From Paraphoma chrysanthemicola (lineage: Eukaryota > Ascomycota > Dothideomycetes > Pleosporales > Phaeosphaeriaceae): 64,000 bases of DNA. Positions 9,824-20,721 of this stretch are shown in pieces. The DNA is taken from contig JAGMWG010000026.1 of NCBI GenBank assembly GCA_020744225.1, positions 248,001 to 312,000 on the forward strand, given 5' to 3'. Under the pieces are notes generated by a model. The model ran no database searches and had not been told where the DNA came from. It worked only from the letters and a program-made list of their open reading frames with translations. Within the stretch, counting starts at the first letter, position 1, and the number at the start of each line of letters is the position of its first letter. Made by a program: the position numbers and the translations under genes.

Positions 9824-10696
9824 GTCAATATCACGGGCGGGTGGGGTAGAAGGGATTCTGGACTTCTTGCCCGCTGCTGCGCTATAGTCAGCGCGGCATG
9901 CCTGTTAAATCAGCAATTTCTGTTCTTAGACTCGAATATTAAGGTACATGTAGAATTCGACATTGTTTTGCGTGCTTCAGCACAATTGCGAGCCGCTGTC
10001 ATGTTACCTCCATGACAAGTTTGTATCCATTTGGCCGATCGCAGACGTGCGATGTTCGAGAATGGGTTGAGATGGGCGTGGTTGGGATACTGAACGCGAA
10101 GATTCTGGGCCTATAACCTCCTTGCGGGATGTGAATCGATCGAGTCTGCACGGAACCTGCCCTCATTGCTACACATCGTCATGATGGCTCATCTCCATAC
10201 ATGGCCTGAGACCGCGTGCAATCCTAGCGATGAAGGGTATCAAATTCGCTACGAAGTTCAGAGCACACTGGCGACTTCACGTGGAGGAAAGGCTGCAGCA
10301 AACAAACAGCTCAATGAGCCGCATGTGGTGCTCAGCTGAAAGTCGTGACGAGACGTGGGTTGTGGTATCACGAACCAGCAACAACAGAGCTTGCAAGAAA
10401 GAAAATTCATTCACTTTGTAGCCATTCTAAAGACCGATCTACCAGATATTCCCTCAAGCATTTATGATTCCATAATTCACCATCATCTACCGGTGTAGAC
10501 AATCACAGCAGTAGAAGAGCTGAACGTTCAGCCCGCAGCACCGACAAACGAAGAACCAAGGAAATTGTAGATACGTCCAGACCGATAGGACCGCGAGAGC
10601 ATGGGCCCTCAAAAGTTGCGCCTACAATGGGCATTCTGTGCCAAACAACCAGTGGGATTGTATATCATCGGCCGTCGGCCTCGTTGGTGCCAAAGG
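9824..10696. other. No supported gene
   Basis: A 63-codon frame at 10230-10421 is too short and featureless to call. Nothing else seen. Confidence 0.4.
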
Positions 10697-11854
10697 CTAC
10701 ACGGACTGAACAAGAACCTTCACCCCGTCGCGTGCCCGGACTGTTATCAAGGCAGATCCGTCTAATAATTGAGTGCACGAGACGATGGCATCTCGGGTGT
10801 TGACTACCCACCCGTTGTCTTCTCGGTTCGGTCGGGAGATCTTCCGGCGTTTCGGTGGTGGAGATCCAAGAGCAGATGGAGTGCTGCGCTCAACCATGTT
10901 CGGGTCGTGAGGTTTCAAGGCGAAGCCACCCGCTGTTTTTGGGGCGTTGAAGTAGGATGATGCGCCAACAACGTGAGACGGGTGTTGAGAGCTGTCGGCA
11001 ACCCTCAATCTCGGCAGCTTTGCATTCACGGAAGTTAAGCGGGAGCTCTGACTGGTGTCCCGGCAATGGAGAGCGATTGATGTAGCGGCATCGCCAATTG
11101 CGGGAGTATCAGGAAGCGACGAGAGTTCCTTTCTGTGAGATACAAAGCCGTTGGGAGCATACGAGGACGTGGACCCAGATGGATGATTCAGGGTAGGCGA
11201 GTGACCGGTACAATACCAAGGGCTGGTTGGGGCATATGTCGGTGGACTCCTATCAGGCGGAGGATATGCAGTGTTGAATCTCGGACTAGTCGGAACGTAT
11301 GATGGCGTAGTCGGCACATGTAGGCGATCTGGGGTAGACAATCCCCTAGTGTAATGACTAGGGCTCGTAGGGCAATACGATAGCGGACTAGTCGATGGAG
11401 GATCAGCAGTGTCGAATCCCGGGCCAGTCAGGACATATGAAGGCGTAGTCGGGAGATATGACGGCCCGCCCCCAGATAGGCGATCTGGGGTAGGCGATTC
11501 CCCGGTGTAATGGCGAGGGCTAGTGGGGGAATTGGAAGTGGAGTCAACGTGTCGGAATTCTGGGGTGAACAGAGGCTGCGGGGTGGGGGGAGAGTATGTA
11601 GGGGATTTCAAGGCCATATTCGAAGAATCATCTCCGGGGTCGGTAGTGCAGCATGCAGACGTTTCCGTAGCAATGGGCCAGGTCATATTCTCTATTGCTG
11701 GCAGTCCGTTAAAGATCAAAGCGCCGGTGCGAGGAGAACGACGGCATATGCTGTAATCCGGGCTTCCAGGTTTACCAAGATATCCTCCACTGCGCGGGCT
11801 TGAGTTGTCCACCTTGTAATGGTCGGATTGGTTAGAGTTGACTTGGGAAGACAT
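10697..11854 (-). CDS. Protein with repeats resembling the RNA polymerase II CTD
   Basis: The 385-residue frame starts at a good ATG at 11854. Residues about 85-235 are rich in Tyr, Ser, Pro and Thr and contain degenerate copies of the YSPTSPS heptad of Rpb1: SPTYSPPTP, SYLPTTPSYV, SYCPTSPSHY, SYVPTSPRF and TYAPTSPWY. They are organised in a longer tandem unit of about 45-50 residues that begins PTSPxxYTG and continues with SPTPDRL and a second heptad-like block; roughly three units are present, the last shortened. Near the C-terminus lies PPPKRRKISRP, a likely nuclear localisation signal. It lacks any polymerase domain, so it is not Rpb1. A role in mimicking or competing for CTD-binding factors is pure inference; a generic low-complexity protein is the alternative. 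A possible intron (GTAGTC ... TTATTAG) near the C-terminus would change the last residues. Confidence 0.55.
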   Translation of the reverse strand: MSSQVNSNQSDHYKVDNSSPRSGGYLGKPGSPDYSICRRSPRTGALIFNGLPAIENMTWPIATETSACCTTDPGDDSSNMALKSPTYSPPTPQPLFTPEFRHVDSTSNSPTSPRHYTGESPTPDRLSGGGPSYLPTTPSYVLTGPGFDTADPPSTSPLSYCPTSPSHYTRGLSTPDRLHVPTTPSYVPTSPRFNTAYPPPDRSPPTYAPTSPWYCTGHSPTLNHPSGSTSSYAPNGFVSHRKELSSLPDTPAIGDAATSIALHCRDTSQSSRLTSVNAKLPRLRVADSSQHPSHVVGASSYFNAPKTAGGFALKPHDPNMVERSTPSALGSPPPKRRKISRPNREDNGWVVNTRDAIVSCTQLLDGSALITVRARDGVKVLVQSV

Positions 11855-14533
11855 CGCCGATGATTTCGGAGAAAGGCTTCAGCGCGAGGGTTGGAGAATG
11901 TCTTCAGCAACTTTCGAGATTCGTTTTTGCTGTGAGGTTAGCGTTGCCTTTGGGACCTCTTCTACCGGGTAATATATCATTACCAATGAGGGACGCGAAA
12001 CAAACTTCGACGCAATCCGGAACTATCAGACGGAACACTGCTTGCAATTGTTGTTGCCGAAAGGGAAACTGTTGAATGGACATGATCCAGCCACATTCTA
12101 GTGGAAGACGACGCCATCACTCGGCTCCTGCGGTGCAAGATTCACCGGGCACTCTTGACGTTTGCCGTTTGATGATCAAAGCGTTGAATTGGGCAACAGT
12201 TTGTTCAACTCCATTGTCTGGCCTCAACGGACCTGCACAATCGTTTTCTTTCTTTCACGGTCCCTCTTTCCTTTCATGTTGCGCTACAAAGTCATGCCAA
12301 GCAAACAATTGCTCAGTGGTGCTCTTTCGGAAAGACAGATTGCTGGCTGTGCGAGTCGCGGATTTGATGTTTGACGATGTGCTGATGAGTGGGTGGATCA
12401 AAACTGTAAACGGTACCGTGCGTGCCACAACATGTGTCGTGCCGCAAGCCAAGAACGCCGCCCGTCTATTATGTGGAAATGCACATGATCAAAATTTTAT
12501 CTTTTCGGCGACAAATGAGTGTGAACTGAAGACAAAACAACCGAATGAGTTGCGGTGAGTCTAGGATGTTCCGCAACGCAATGTGCTGTATGATCCATTA
12601 TTGCGCGCTAGTTTCACGTCAATGCGACTAGCGTGGACGAACGTGCATCAAACGTGCCTGAAAGAGGGATACAACGAGACTGGCGAACACGCCTTAACCA
12701 TGGTTGGGAGCTCGGTTCTCGATCGTATCGTGGCTCAATGCTATTGCGATGGCTTCGGGAAATGCTTGACGTCACATGTTCTTCCTTTCCATGACTGGCA
12801 TTGCCTGGGAAATTCATCCTCAAATTACAGTCCTTGATGATTAACATGATGAAAAAGGTACCAGAGCTGCCTTGTGGCCATAGTCGCTTCTTGTCCTGAT
12901 AGTTTTCATCGCCGTCTATTCATGTGCATACGGACACCCTGAGCTACAAGATTGTTCAACCAGCCTACATTAAACGTGTCACAGCTTACCGAAATTGGCG
13001 CACTAGCCTCCGTGCCGATGCGAGACGCATGGTGCACTAGATTCATTGGTCCCGCCTCATGCCAGCTTACAAATCAACCGTGCGAGCGGCAATTCAGGGC
13101 CGTGCTGAAGACGGCTGTGTAGATTGTAGATATGGGCGAAGTCGCTCTGGGCCAAGTGAGTTGAGTGCTACTGTCGCCGACCCAGTGTATTGGAGCAAGC
13201 TGAGGGTGAGCACCCGTGACGGCTCAGCTTTGCATGTCCTACCTTTTCAGAGAAACGATAACGTTACGTCATTTGCTGACAACCAGCTTTGAGAGATGTC
13301 CCATGGATTGATAGGCATTCAATAGCTGCTCTCCGAGAAATTCTGAAGAATTTGACGCTGTGAACGTCGTCTTGGAGGAACTGCGTGCCAAACCACGGTC
13401 GATTTGGACAGCCCGAAACTTGAAAACGGCCCTCGGAGACGCAGTTTACTCCGGAAATGTGCGCCATCCACCTCTACTTACTACCTTCAATGTCATAGGG
13501 TTAAACTCACCTCCCCTGACACTTCGAGATGACCTCATTGAGATGTAGAATGTTGTCGTATCGTTTGTGCTAAGACTTCGCAAGCCACTTGAGCGCTCGT
13601 CTTGGCAACCATTGGGGGCACTAGCGGCGCGCTCAAGCGGCCCCTGCCTTACTATCTTGATCGTGAGACGGGTTGGTCGATAGCAGGAGTTGCAGTGACG
13701 ATAGCGGGCCCCCAGAGAGAAAGTGTCTCGAGATCAATGGTGTTTCGGGCCGTCGTGACCTTGAACAGCACGTCACGCTGGCTGTTATGGATGAAAGGTG
13801 CATCGGGCCTCGTAAGGTGGCGAGGCTCGAATACCAGCGAGCTCGATCCACTGATGCTTTGAGTTGAAGTAGCCAAAACCACAGATGTGTTTGAAGGGGA
13901 AGGTGTGGTTGCGTCATTTATGTACTTTTGCGTGGGGAGGCCCAGAATTGTCAAGGGGAAGCTCGAAGTAGTTTTTGAAGGGCGTCGGTAAGTGAAGGCG
14001 TTTGGGTTCGAAGTCAACCGAGGTTTTCTCATCCCACGCAGATGGGTTGCGAGGCAGTTCATTCCTCATGGTTGGAGTCACCACGGCCACCAACGATATC
14101 GATGAAGGGAAGATGCTACTTTTGAAGATTTGCTCAATTCTGCACGCGTGGATGATGTTACTAGGAAAGTGCTGCGCACAAGTTGCTGCACCCTGCGCGA
14201 TCGAGAGGGGCCTTCACTGTTGCAGTGCACGACTCAATACCTATGCGGCTGGATGCAACATTGCAAGCGCCGCTACCAGCTCAATCCCGGGCAATGCTGA
14301 TGACACAACGCTTCCATCTCGAGCTGCATTGTGGTCGGTCGACTGCATGTGGCGCACGTCACTGCAGTTGTGGCACAAGAACCACCCATGAGTAATCAAC
14401 AGCTTGAATGTGGTACTCGATCAAGCTTTACGAACTCATCGGGGGGAGAGCAGAGGTACAGGCTCGCAAATTGAGCGTGAGATTGAAGAGATGGTCGAAG
14501 AGATTGCGCTGATGTCGGGTTTGATTCCAAGCG
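11855..14533. other. 2.7 kb with only weak frames
   Basis: The longest candidates are 12076-12558 on the plus strand (160 codons, ATG start) and 13652-14062 on the minus strand (136 codons, ATG start, Ser/Thr-rich). Neither has recognisable motifs, and I would not call either as a gene without transcripts. Confidence 0.35.
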
Positions 14534-15145
14534 ATGTTTGCAAGCGATGCGAAGATACGCAGTGTTCGCGGCAAGAAGCTTGCCCAGGTGTGCGATCGTT
14601 GCAACGAAGGTGTGCTGATCATCTTGTGTGAAGAACTTTTGGACGACTTGTGAGTTATTACTGCGGTTGTTCCTTGACATTGCAAGCTTTGATATGATTT
14701 CAACAGCCTTGACACTAAGTTCACTGCAAAGGGCAAGGTTTATGACGATACCTATGCTAAGCTCGAAACCTTGGGCTTATGCAAGCAGCGGAGAATAGCA
14801 CGGTAGGTGACTAAAGTGCGCAAATGTATGCTGAATCCATCGAGGGGTTTGCGGCTGTAGAGTGACAATGTGGCACAGAATGGAGCAAGAGTACCGACCG
14901 ATTAGGGCTCTGAATGTATGCTTGTGGTTCGCGCGTGGTGGAGCAGTCGTTGGTGGTTTAGTTCGGCACACGGATCTGGCAATGTTAACACCACTCACCA
15001 GTACGATTCGCTACACACCAAGTGCAATGCGCCGCGACAACCCACTCTGCAAAGTAGGAAGACGCCACAAAGTGATCCAAGCAGGAAAATGTACGCTAGG
15101 CACCCGCGCATAGGTGCTAAGAGCCCCTCGAATGCTTGGTGTTGA
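14534..15145 (+). CDS. Small four-exon hypothetical gene
   Basis: Four exons join in frame: 14534-14649, 14707-14802, 14861-14915 and 15002-15145, giving 136 residues. The introns are well formed: 14650-14706 (GTGAGT ... TTTCAACAG), 14803-14860 (GTAGGT, GACTAAAG, CTGTAG) and 14916-15001 (GTATGC, GTTAACAC, CACCAG). Exon phases agree across all junctions, which is the main support. The product starts MFASDAKIRSVRGKKLAQV, has a CDRC pair, a helix LIILCEELLDDFLDTKF and a basic, Ser/Pro-rich tail. No family recognised. The alternative frame of the first 130 bp (14404-14631) contains CKRC ... CSRQEAC and also looks coding, so an upstream exon or a different first exon is possible. The gene is convergent with the minus-strand gene at 15186-15652, about 40 bp apart. 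Confidence 0.45.
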
Positions 15146-15185
15146 GCCTGGACGAACATCATGAATTTTGCCCCATGACGAGCAG

Positions 15186-15652
15186 CTATAACGAGAGCCG
15201 AAATAAACTCTTTGCCAACGTGTACAGCTTTGCCTGTAGACTGAATTGCAGTACAGGCAAGAATTCTCTCAGGCGCTGACAAGTAGCTATAAGCAACTTC
15301 ACGCACATAGTGCTAGCTTATATTAGCTTCAGGTAGAAATCTTGCCTGACAGAGACTTACCTTTAAGAAGAGGGGTTGTCATCTCGAAGTGCCTCCACAG
15401 TTGCTTTATACCATGCATGAACCACGAGAAACTGGCCTTGACGTACATAGAAAGTCCAGCGAAGCCATGACCCACAATGCAGGCGGCATAGTCCATCGCT
15501 GTGTTGAACCTGACGAGTGTCTCACTCTCAACCATATGAAAGGCTTGGAATAGTTCACTTGCAGCCACCTTTACTTTTGATAAATATGTTGCCATAATCA
15601 AGGTGGCCATAGCAAGGATAACTGCACAGCGCTGCTTGGTAGGAATAGCCAT
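15186..15652 (-). CDS. Small N-terminally membrane-anchored protein, two exons
   Basis: Starting at the ATG at 15652, exon 1 runs to 15361, then a canonical intron 15287-15360 (GTAAGT ... GAAGCTAAT ... CTTATAG), then exon 2 15186-15286, giving 130 residues. A short basic head (MAIPTKQR) precedes a hydrophobic span (AVILAMATLIMATYL), then a mainly helical body with aromatic residues (FSWFMHGIKQLWRHFEM). This is a type II membrane anchor or a signal peptide; no cleavage site is obvious. A different acceptor 10 bp upstream would extend the frame to 14995 with a further hydrophobic segment, but that would overlap the convergent gene, so I prefer the shorter form. It resembles in layout, not in sequence, the protein at 19467. 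Confidence 0.45.
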
Positions 15653-15900
15653 AATTGATCGATGAGGATCGCGGATGAAGTGGAATGACGAAAACGATCG
15701 CAAAGGAAAAGACCATGAGGGTGAAGGAAGAAAACATGGCTTTTGGCACAAGCTGAGCAATGCAGTGACCCGTCCCGCTAGTGTTCATTGGCGCCTTCTA
15801 TCATTGGTGTTTGTTCTCGTTTGCAGAGAAAGACGACGGACGCCCACGTCTGGATGACTCACCCTCTGGGCTGGACCATCGTAGGAAGACGACGTGACTG

Positions 15901-16176
15901 GTGGGCTTATACCGCCATCGGGCTCCGTTTGGACAGTTGGCGGGGATCTTGGCGTGTGTCTTGCTCGCCTACGTTATGTTACGGGGTGCATCGTCTGGTC
16001 CGCCGGTGATCCAGAATAACGAGAACACCATCGAGAATGTCAAAACGCACATGGTTTCTGATAAACCCCGGATCGTCACCTCCAACATTGGCTCCTCAGA
16101 CGGCATATTAACTCGTTTGTTCAATGCACTTGGCTCTCGGCATGACTTGAAACCACACGCAAGCATTCTTAGTTAG
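15901..16176 (+). CDS. Possible exon of a membrane-anchored protein
   Basis: The frame has no ATG at its start and is bounded by stops. It encodes a hydrophobic span (LAGILACVLLAYVML) followed by a short polar segment, similar in layout to the anchored proteins at 15652 and 19467. It may be an exon whose start lies in an unseen upstream exon, or a relic. Weak call. Confidence 0.2.
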   Translation: MGLYRHRAPFGQLAGILACVLLAYVMLRGASSGPPVIQNNENTIENVKTHMVSDKPRIVTSNIGSSDGILTRLFNALGSRHDLKPHASILS

Positions 16177-16850
16177 GAGCTCAGCCCGCGTCTGGACAGA
16201 TTGGTGGCTTCAGAAAAGGGTCTGCAATGCCCCATGGTGAGGCGGATCCACTACCGCTTCCAACAAGCCGCTAATGTCTGCTCCACTATAGTCGAGGTTC
16301 TTGGAGTGGGCATATCGACAACTCATGGCCCGAGGTCTGAAACTGAGACGACGTCCCAAATACATCGGCGGCAGTCAGAGGCGCTAGAAATTGCTCAAGG
16401 CTGTCATAGACATCCTCGCTTCTGCTGCAACCAAGGTTACTGCGGCCTCAAATCACCTCACATTGGAGGAAAGGATGTGGACCGGTGCCTGTCAATGATT
16501 TGCTGCGCTCGCAAACGAGACTGTCCAGTGGCTGAGTGACGCTGAGAAAGAAGATGCCCCGCCATGAACTTCTCCTGCATGAGTAAAGCACCCGTGACAG
16601 AGGCGCAGTCCAAGCTTGACAATGAATTATTTTCGAGCTGTCAGATTAATGGCCGTTATGGAAGAACACTCGTGTAGAATTTTGCTGATGACCCTGCGCA
16701 ACAGGTTACTAATGGCTCCTTGTCTCCCGCTTCATTCATGCAGGGTTTTCATCCATCCACCCCTGACGTACGTCTACTCTCGGTAGCCACGTTTTTCCTG
16801 CTTTGTACGATGACTCGTTCGAACTCCTCCGTCCTCGCTTGCCTCGTGCT

Positions 16851-17432
16851 CTATCTTCTTTCCGGCTTTTCTGGTGGCCGCCGATTGCTGATGACGTAGC
16901 GCAGTTTTGGTCTTGACAAACGCTTTTCGGTTGGTTGTGCCTCTGATTTCTCCGTTGCCTCCTGAATTGCTCGTGTTTGCGCTCGCGTCACTCGCACTCC
17001 TGATACTGGCGACGCTGCCGCCCTCCCACGCGTCCTTCGCGGCAACAGCGTCTCGCGCGACGCTATGTATCGCTTGTCCGAGTCGTTTTTCCGCTTTTCT
17101 AGACGTACCTGCTATAGCGGAGAACGTGCTGTAGCCTGTGATGTAGCCAAGTCGATTCCAGCCGTACTTTCGTTCCGCTTAGCATCGTCTCTTTGACCAT
17201 TCTTCGCGTGAATGTTACTCTTCCGTAATGTAGCTGAAGGAGGTGTGGAGTCATGTTTGTATTGCACGTTAGTTGTACTATCAAGGGATGGTTCAGACTC
17301 TTCCTCAGTGAGGGGAACGTTTTTCTTGGACTTGGCTGGAGCTGATGGATCAATCTGCAGGCCAATAAACTGCCACCACACATTGCTCTTCACAGAAGCC
17401 GAAGTATTCGGCATTTCGCTTGAAGATATCAT
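16851..17432 (-). pseudogene. Possible basic nuclear protein with one in-frame TAG
   Basis: From an ATG at 17432 (MISSSEMPNTSASVKS) the frame runs to a TAG at 17112-17114, then continues in the same frame with VRLEKRKNDSDKRYIASRE and a strongly basic region (LPRRTRGRAAASPV, then VRVTRAQTRAIQEATEKSEA) to 16851. No in-phase GT donor was found that would remove the stop, so this is a disrupted gene or two unrelated frames. Lys/Arg content suggests a nuclear or nucleic-acid binding protein; no family recognised. Confidence 0.3.
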
Positions 17433-18234
17433 GCTTATTTGACAGTCGAGAAGTGATGACACGTGTAGTAGCTTGTATATCTAGATGGAGGCTGAGGTGT
17501 TTGCTGTACAGTGAAGGGGTGGTGCGGGAGCGTTGTGCAACCATTCACTGTCCGTTTGCGCATTAAGCTGCCTCTACGCCGCTTTTCAGTGAAGCACCCT
17601 AGTGTTTATCAGCACGTCACGCGCTGGAACGGAGTAGCCACTACAACCTTGTCCTGATCTATCTCGCCGCCTCGCAATATGCCGGTGCATTACCTGCCGG
17701 GATGTCTACTTGTCCCCCTCCTGGGTCTGCTTTTCAGTTTGCCAGGCCGCACTCAGCCAAAGCTCAAGATCCTGCAACGAGGATGTACTTGTGTTCTCGG
17801 CCTGTGGACGCGGAAATTCGGCCTAGTACCTTGAGGCGCGTTCGGCGAGCGGTTTAGGGGCTATCTTCGTCAGCATCTTTGGGTGACAGTTGGGATCTAT
17901 CTTACCATACAAGCACTTTGGCTTTTGTTGCTTCTCAAGACATGCTTTTGTGTCCTTCCGCCAATGTTAGAGCCACTATGGTACGTCTTTGCCTCTGAAC
18001 TGGCTCCCACACCAAAATCTGCGCCCACGCGTCCTACACGGGCAACGCCTCTGGATATGGGCCATGTTATGGGCATTCCTCTCACCACCCATCAGCTTTA
18101 CGAAACGCCACTAGGGTAGCGACTCGCTCTCCTCGCCAGCGGAAGCGCACGGCACCGCAGCCTAAGATAACGACATCAAGGGCCGACATGACTTCAATTA
18201 TACAGTGTCTTGTAGCTTAGTGCTTGCGACTTAT
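17433..18234. other. No supported gene
   Basis: A 78-codon plus-strand frame at 17883-18119 with a hydrophobic start is too weak to call. Confidence 0.35.
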
Positions 18235-19096
18235 TCACGTGATGTGATAGCGATTGTACACCTCTATGCACCATGCGGGATTAGCTCGCCCTTGACACTT
18301 GCGCTCAATCTCCTGAACCATGCTTTTTGGTTGCTTGATGCCTCTTGCCTGACGCACTTCAATCATATCAAAGTCTCGACTTCCGTTCATGTTGCTGTTC
18401 CAGTGACCTTCAGCATAGAGCGTGAGCAGCTCATCGTCTGCAAGCTGGTCGATGCTGGTTTTTCGCCACGGAACGAAGAAGTTGTTCCCCCACCACCATA
18501 CCCACCAACTGTATATGTCCTTCTCCTTATACAAGGTCAAGGTGGTCCGGTCAGTGTAGAATGGATATATAGAGCGCGGCTGCGGCATGTGTTCGTGCGT
18601 GCGTTGAAGGTTGCGCAATGCCTGCTCAAAGGAGCAAGGGCAGTATCGTTCTAATGCCTCAGCTGTCTGAGGGTCAGCAGCATGGTCGTGAGGAAAGACA
18701 AGGGCCGATGCAAAGTTTCTCGTTGCAAGGCGGAAGCCGCAGCCTTGCGAACATTGCGTCCCGATGTGTGGCAATCCGTTGTCCTGCAGTCCGCGATCTG
18801 GCTCAAGAGACGGACATGGATATCCACACCGACTGAGGTGCTCGAACGCGCGGTCGACGCGCTTCTTGATTAGATGACTGGTACTGTCCGGATGTGAAGA
18901 CCCTGGGGCCGGGAAGGAAACGTTGAGTCTGTTGTTTGCATGAAGCAAAGTCCGGTCGCCATGCCAACATCGCCTATGAGCTTTCTCACCCTTGGTCAAG
19001 GCACTCCAAGGGGGCCTGTCGTCATTGAATCGTCTCTCGTAGCCCAGGAGAACGAAGTCTGGCGAGGAATCATACAGCCAGTTTGGGGGACACCGA
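18235..19096 (-). CDS. Cysteine-rich hypothetical protein, 5' end unresolved
   Basis: The frame is open from about 19096 to 18235 and reads as protein throughout (PPNWLYDSSPDFVLLGYERR near the start). Beyond 19096 there is a stop, so the frame must begin with a splice acceptor (ATCAAG at 19097-19100) or an internal start. One tentative junction uses a GTGCGT donor at 19183 (intron 19097-19183) and adds an upstream exon with a hydrophobic helix (GAVLVGLSVLHLFVAAW), but that exon has no ATG. The protein has many cysteines (CGYPCPS, CSQGCGF, RYCPCSF, ERKCQG, PAWC), Trp-rich WWVWWWG, and conserved-looking charged helices. It could be extracytosolic with disulphides, or metal-binding. No family recognised. 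It is head-to-head with the gene at 19467. Confidence 0.45.
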
Positions 19097-19466
19097 CTTG
19101 ATCATCCTCGCAAGATCGCTGGTTGAGGGGCAGTAATATGGCTCCACGCGTTTGTCAATGTATATACTCCGAGAGTAACGCACCAGGCTGCAACGAACAA
19201 GTGCAAAACGCTAAGCCCTACTAAAACTGCACCGAGATGGTGAAGGGCGACGACGATTCTGCTTCTCCATGACTTCTGCGGAGAAAGTTTGCAGCCAATA
19301 GGAGCGAGCTTGGCGCGAATTTGAGTGTATAATAGATAGATAGCAAACCTCCAAAGTTGGATCACTCCAGAGATCCGTGCCAAGACGTTATCGTGGAAAG
19401 CTCCTCATTGTGTGCAATTGTTACTGTGTACTCATACACGCTTCATTCCTCTGGTATCGACCAACC

Positions 19467-20499
19467 ATGTGTGAGCGCAAATGCTGCAAGATTGTCGCCA
19501 TTGCACTTACCGCTGTGCTGGCCCTCGCCACGATCCTCACCTTTACAATCACCATCAAACATGCACCTCAGCCTCCGGACCTACCCACACATCATCAAGT
19601 GCTAGAGGATGGCAACCTCTTGACGGAGCTCGCAATGCTGTCCTCCAACCTCCACAATATAAAGGACACCCGCAAAATGATGCAAGACAGGTTTCACCGC
19701 GCTCTGCGAACATATGGATGGGATAACTGGGCACTCGAGGAACTAGAGAAAGTGAAAATCATGAACGATGACGCCACAAGACTCGTCAACCACGCGATTG
19801 GCGAATCAGAGGCATGGTCAGGAAGCTGGGTGCACTTTGCCAATTCTGCTGCGAACATGAGTTCCAGCCTGATGCCTAATCTTGAGAAGACGGAACCGCG
19901 GTCAAGGCTGCTCATCGTTCTTCAATCAACACTTTCCAATCTATACATTCCGGGACAAAGTGTGGAAGAGCTAGAGGCACACAAGGGCATATGCGACGTC
20001 TCGACATTTTCAGTTGACTTTATTGCAACACTTCTCCGGCCTATTGCTCGGCTCCACCGTGCTTTCAACGACTTATACGTCACATTTGACCTCGTTGAGC
20101 AAGTCACAGGAGCTATGTCGAATGGTACAGGTACTGAGGGATGGCGGTTCTCGCGCAAGCTAGACGATTACTCCTGATCTTGCACAGAATCGTACGCTCC
20201 AGCAATGCGGCACTGAGAGGCAACGAGACCTTCTAAGAATACTCCACCAAGAAGCACGCGACAACGCCTCGCAAGCCAAAGAGAATTCCGCGCTCATCCG
20301 TAAGGTAGAGGCTCGCCTTCATCGGGGTTGCAAGAAATTTCAGGATTTTCGACTCGCTCAGCAGTGCACCGCGACAATATGGTGCACTGCTCCTACATCA
20401 ACAATCGCGCCTGTCAAGATCGTCATGCTTTCTATGTGGGAACAATTTCTGTACCTTCGCTTGTGGCAGAATAGGTTGCTAGAACCCACGGAAAAGTAG
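19467..20499 (+). CDS. Type II membrane-anchored helical protein, two exons likely
   Basis: Start at the ATG at 19467. The head MCERKCCK is followed by a hydrophobic span IVAIALTAVLALATILTFTI, then a helical, acidic ectodomain-like region with NxS/T sites (SAANMSSS) and an LXXL pattern around ELAMLSSNLHNIKD. The first open frame ends at 20177. A second block at 20188-20499 is clearly coding (NRTLQQCGTERQRDLLRILH, then ASQAKENSALIRKVEARLHR) and is preceded by a CTTGCACAG acceptor. The matching phase-0 donor is uncertain; GTCACA at about 20102 would work but is weak. Upstream at about 19325 there is a TATAATA-like box. No family recognised; membrane anchoring is inferred from the hydrophobic span. 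Confidence 0.5.
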
Positions 20500-20721
20500 T
20501 CACTACATTAGAGTGGTGGGTGTACGAACCATTCTTTGTTGCGAATGGTGAACAAACAACAATAGTTGTCAATATGTATACTCTCCAATACAAGCCCATT
20601 TCATCGCGTTCTCCGGATATTTGTTCTTTACGCTGATACCCACTTCAACAACGGTAACATGCCGGCTCCTGCGGCGTTCCCCATCTGGTATCCGCGAGCG
20701 TCGAATTAGTTTACTGCAAGC

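Noticed and set aside
14000..14020. tRNA B-box (GGTTCGAAGTC)
   Set aside because: The trailing CC of the B-box consensus is missing and no A-box or cloverleaf could be drawn nearby. Similar GGTTCGA hits elsewhere fail the same way.
14995..15296. Longer second exon of the 15652 minus-strand gene with extra membrane segments
   Set aside because: It needs a weaker acceptor (GTGAAG) and would overlap the convergent spliced gene at 15002-15145; the TTATAG acceptor gives a shorter, non-overlapping model.
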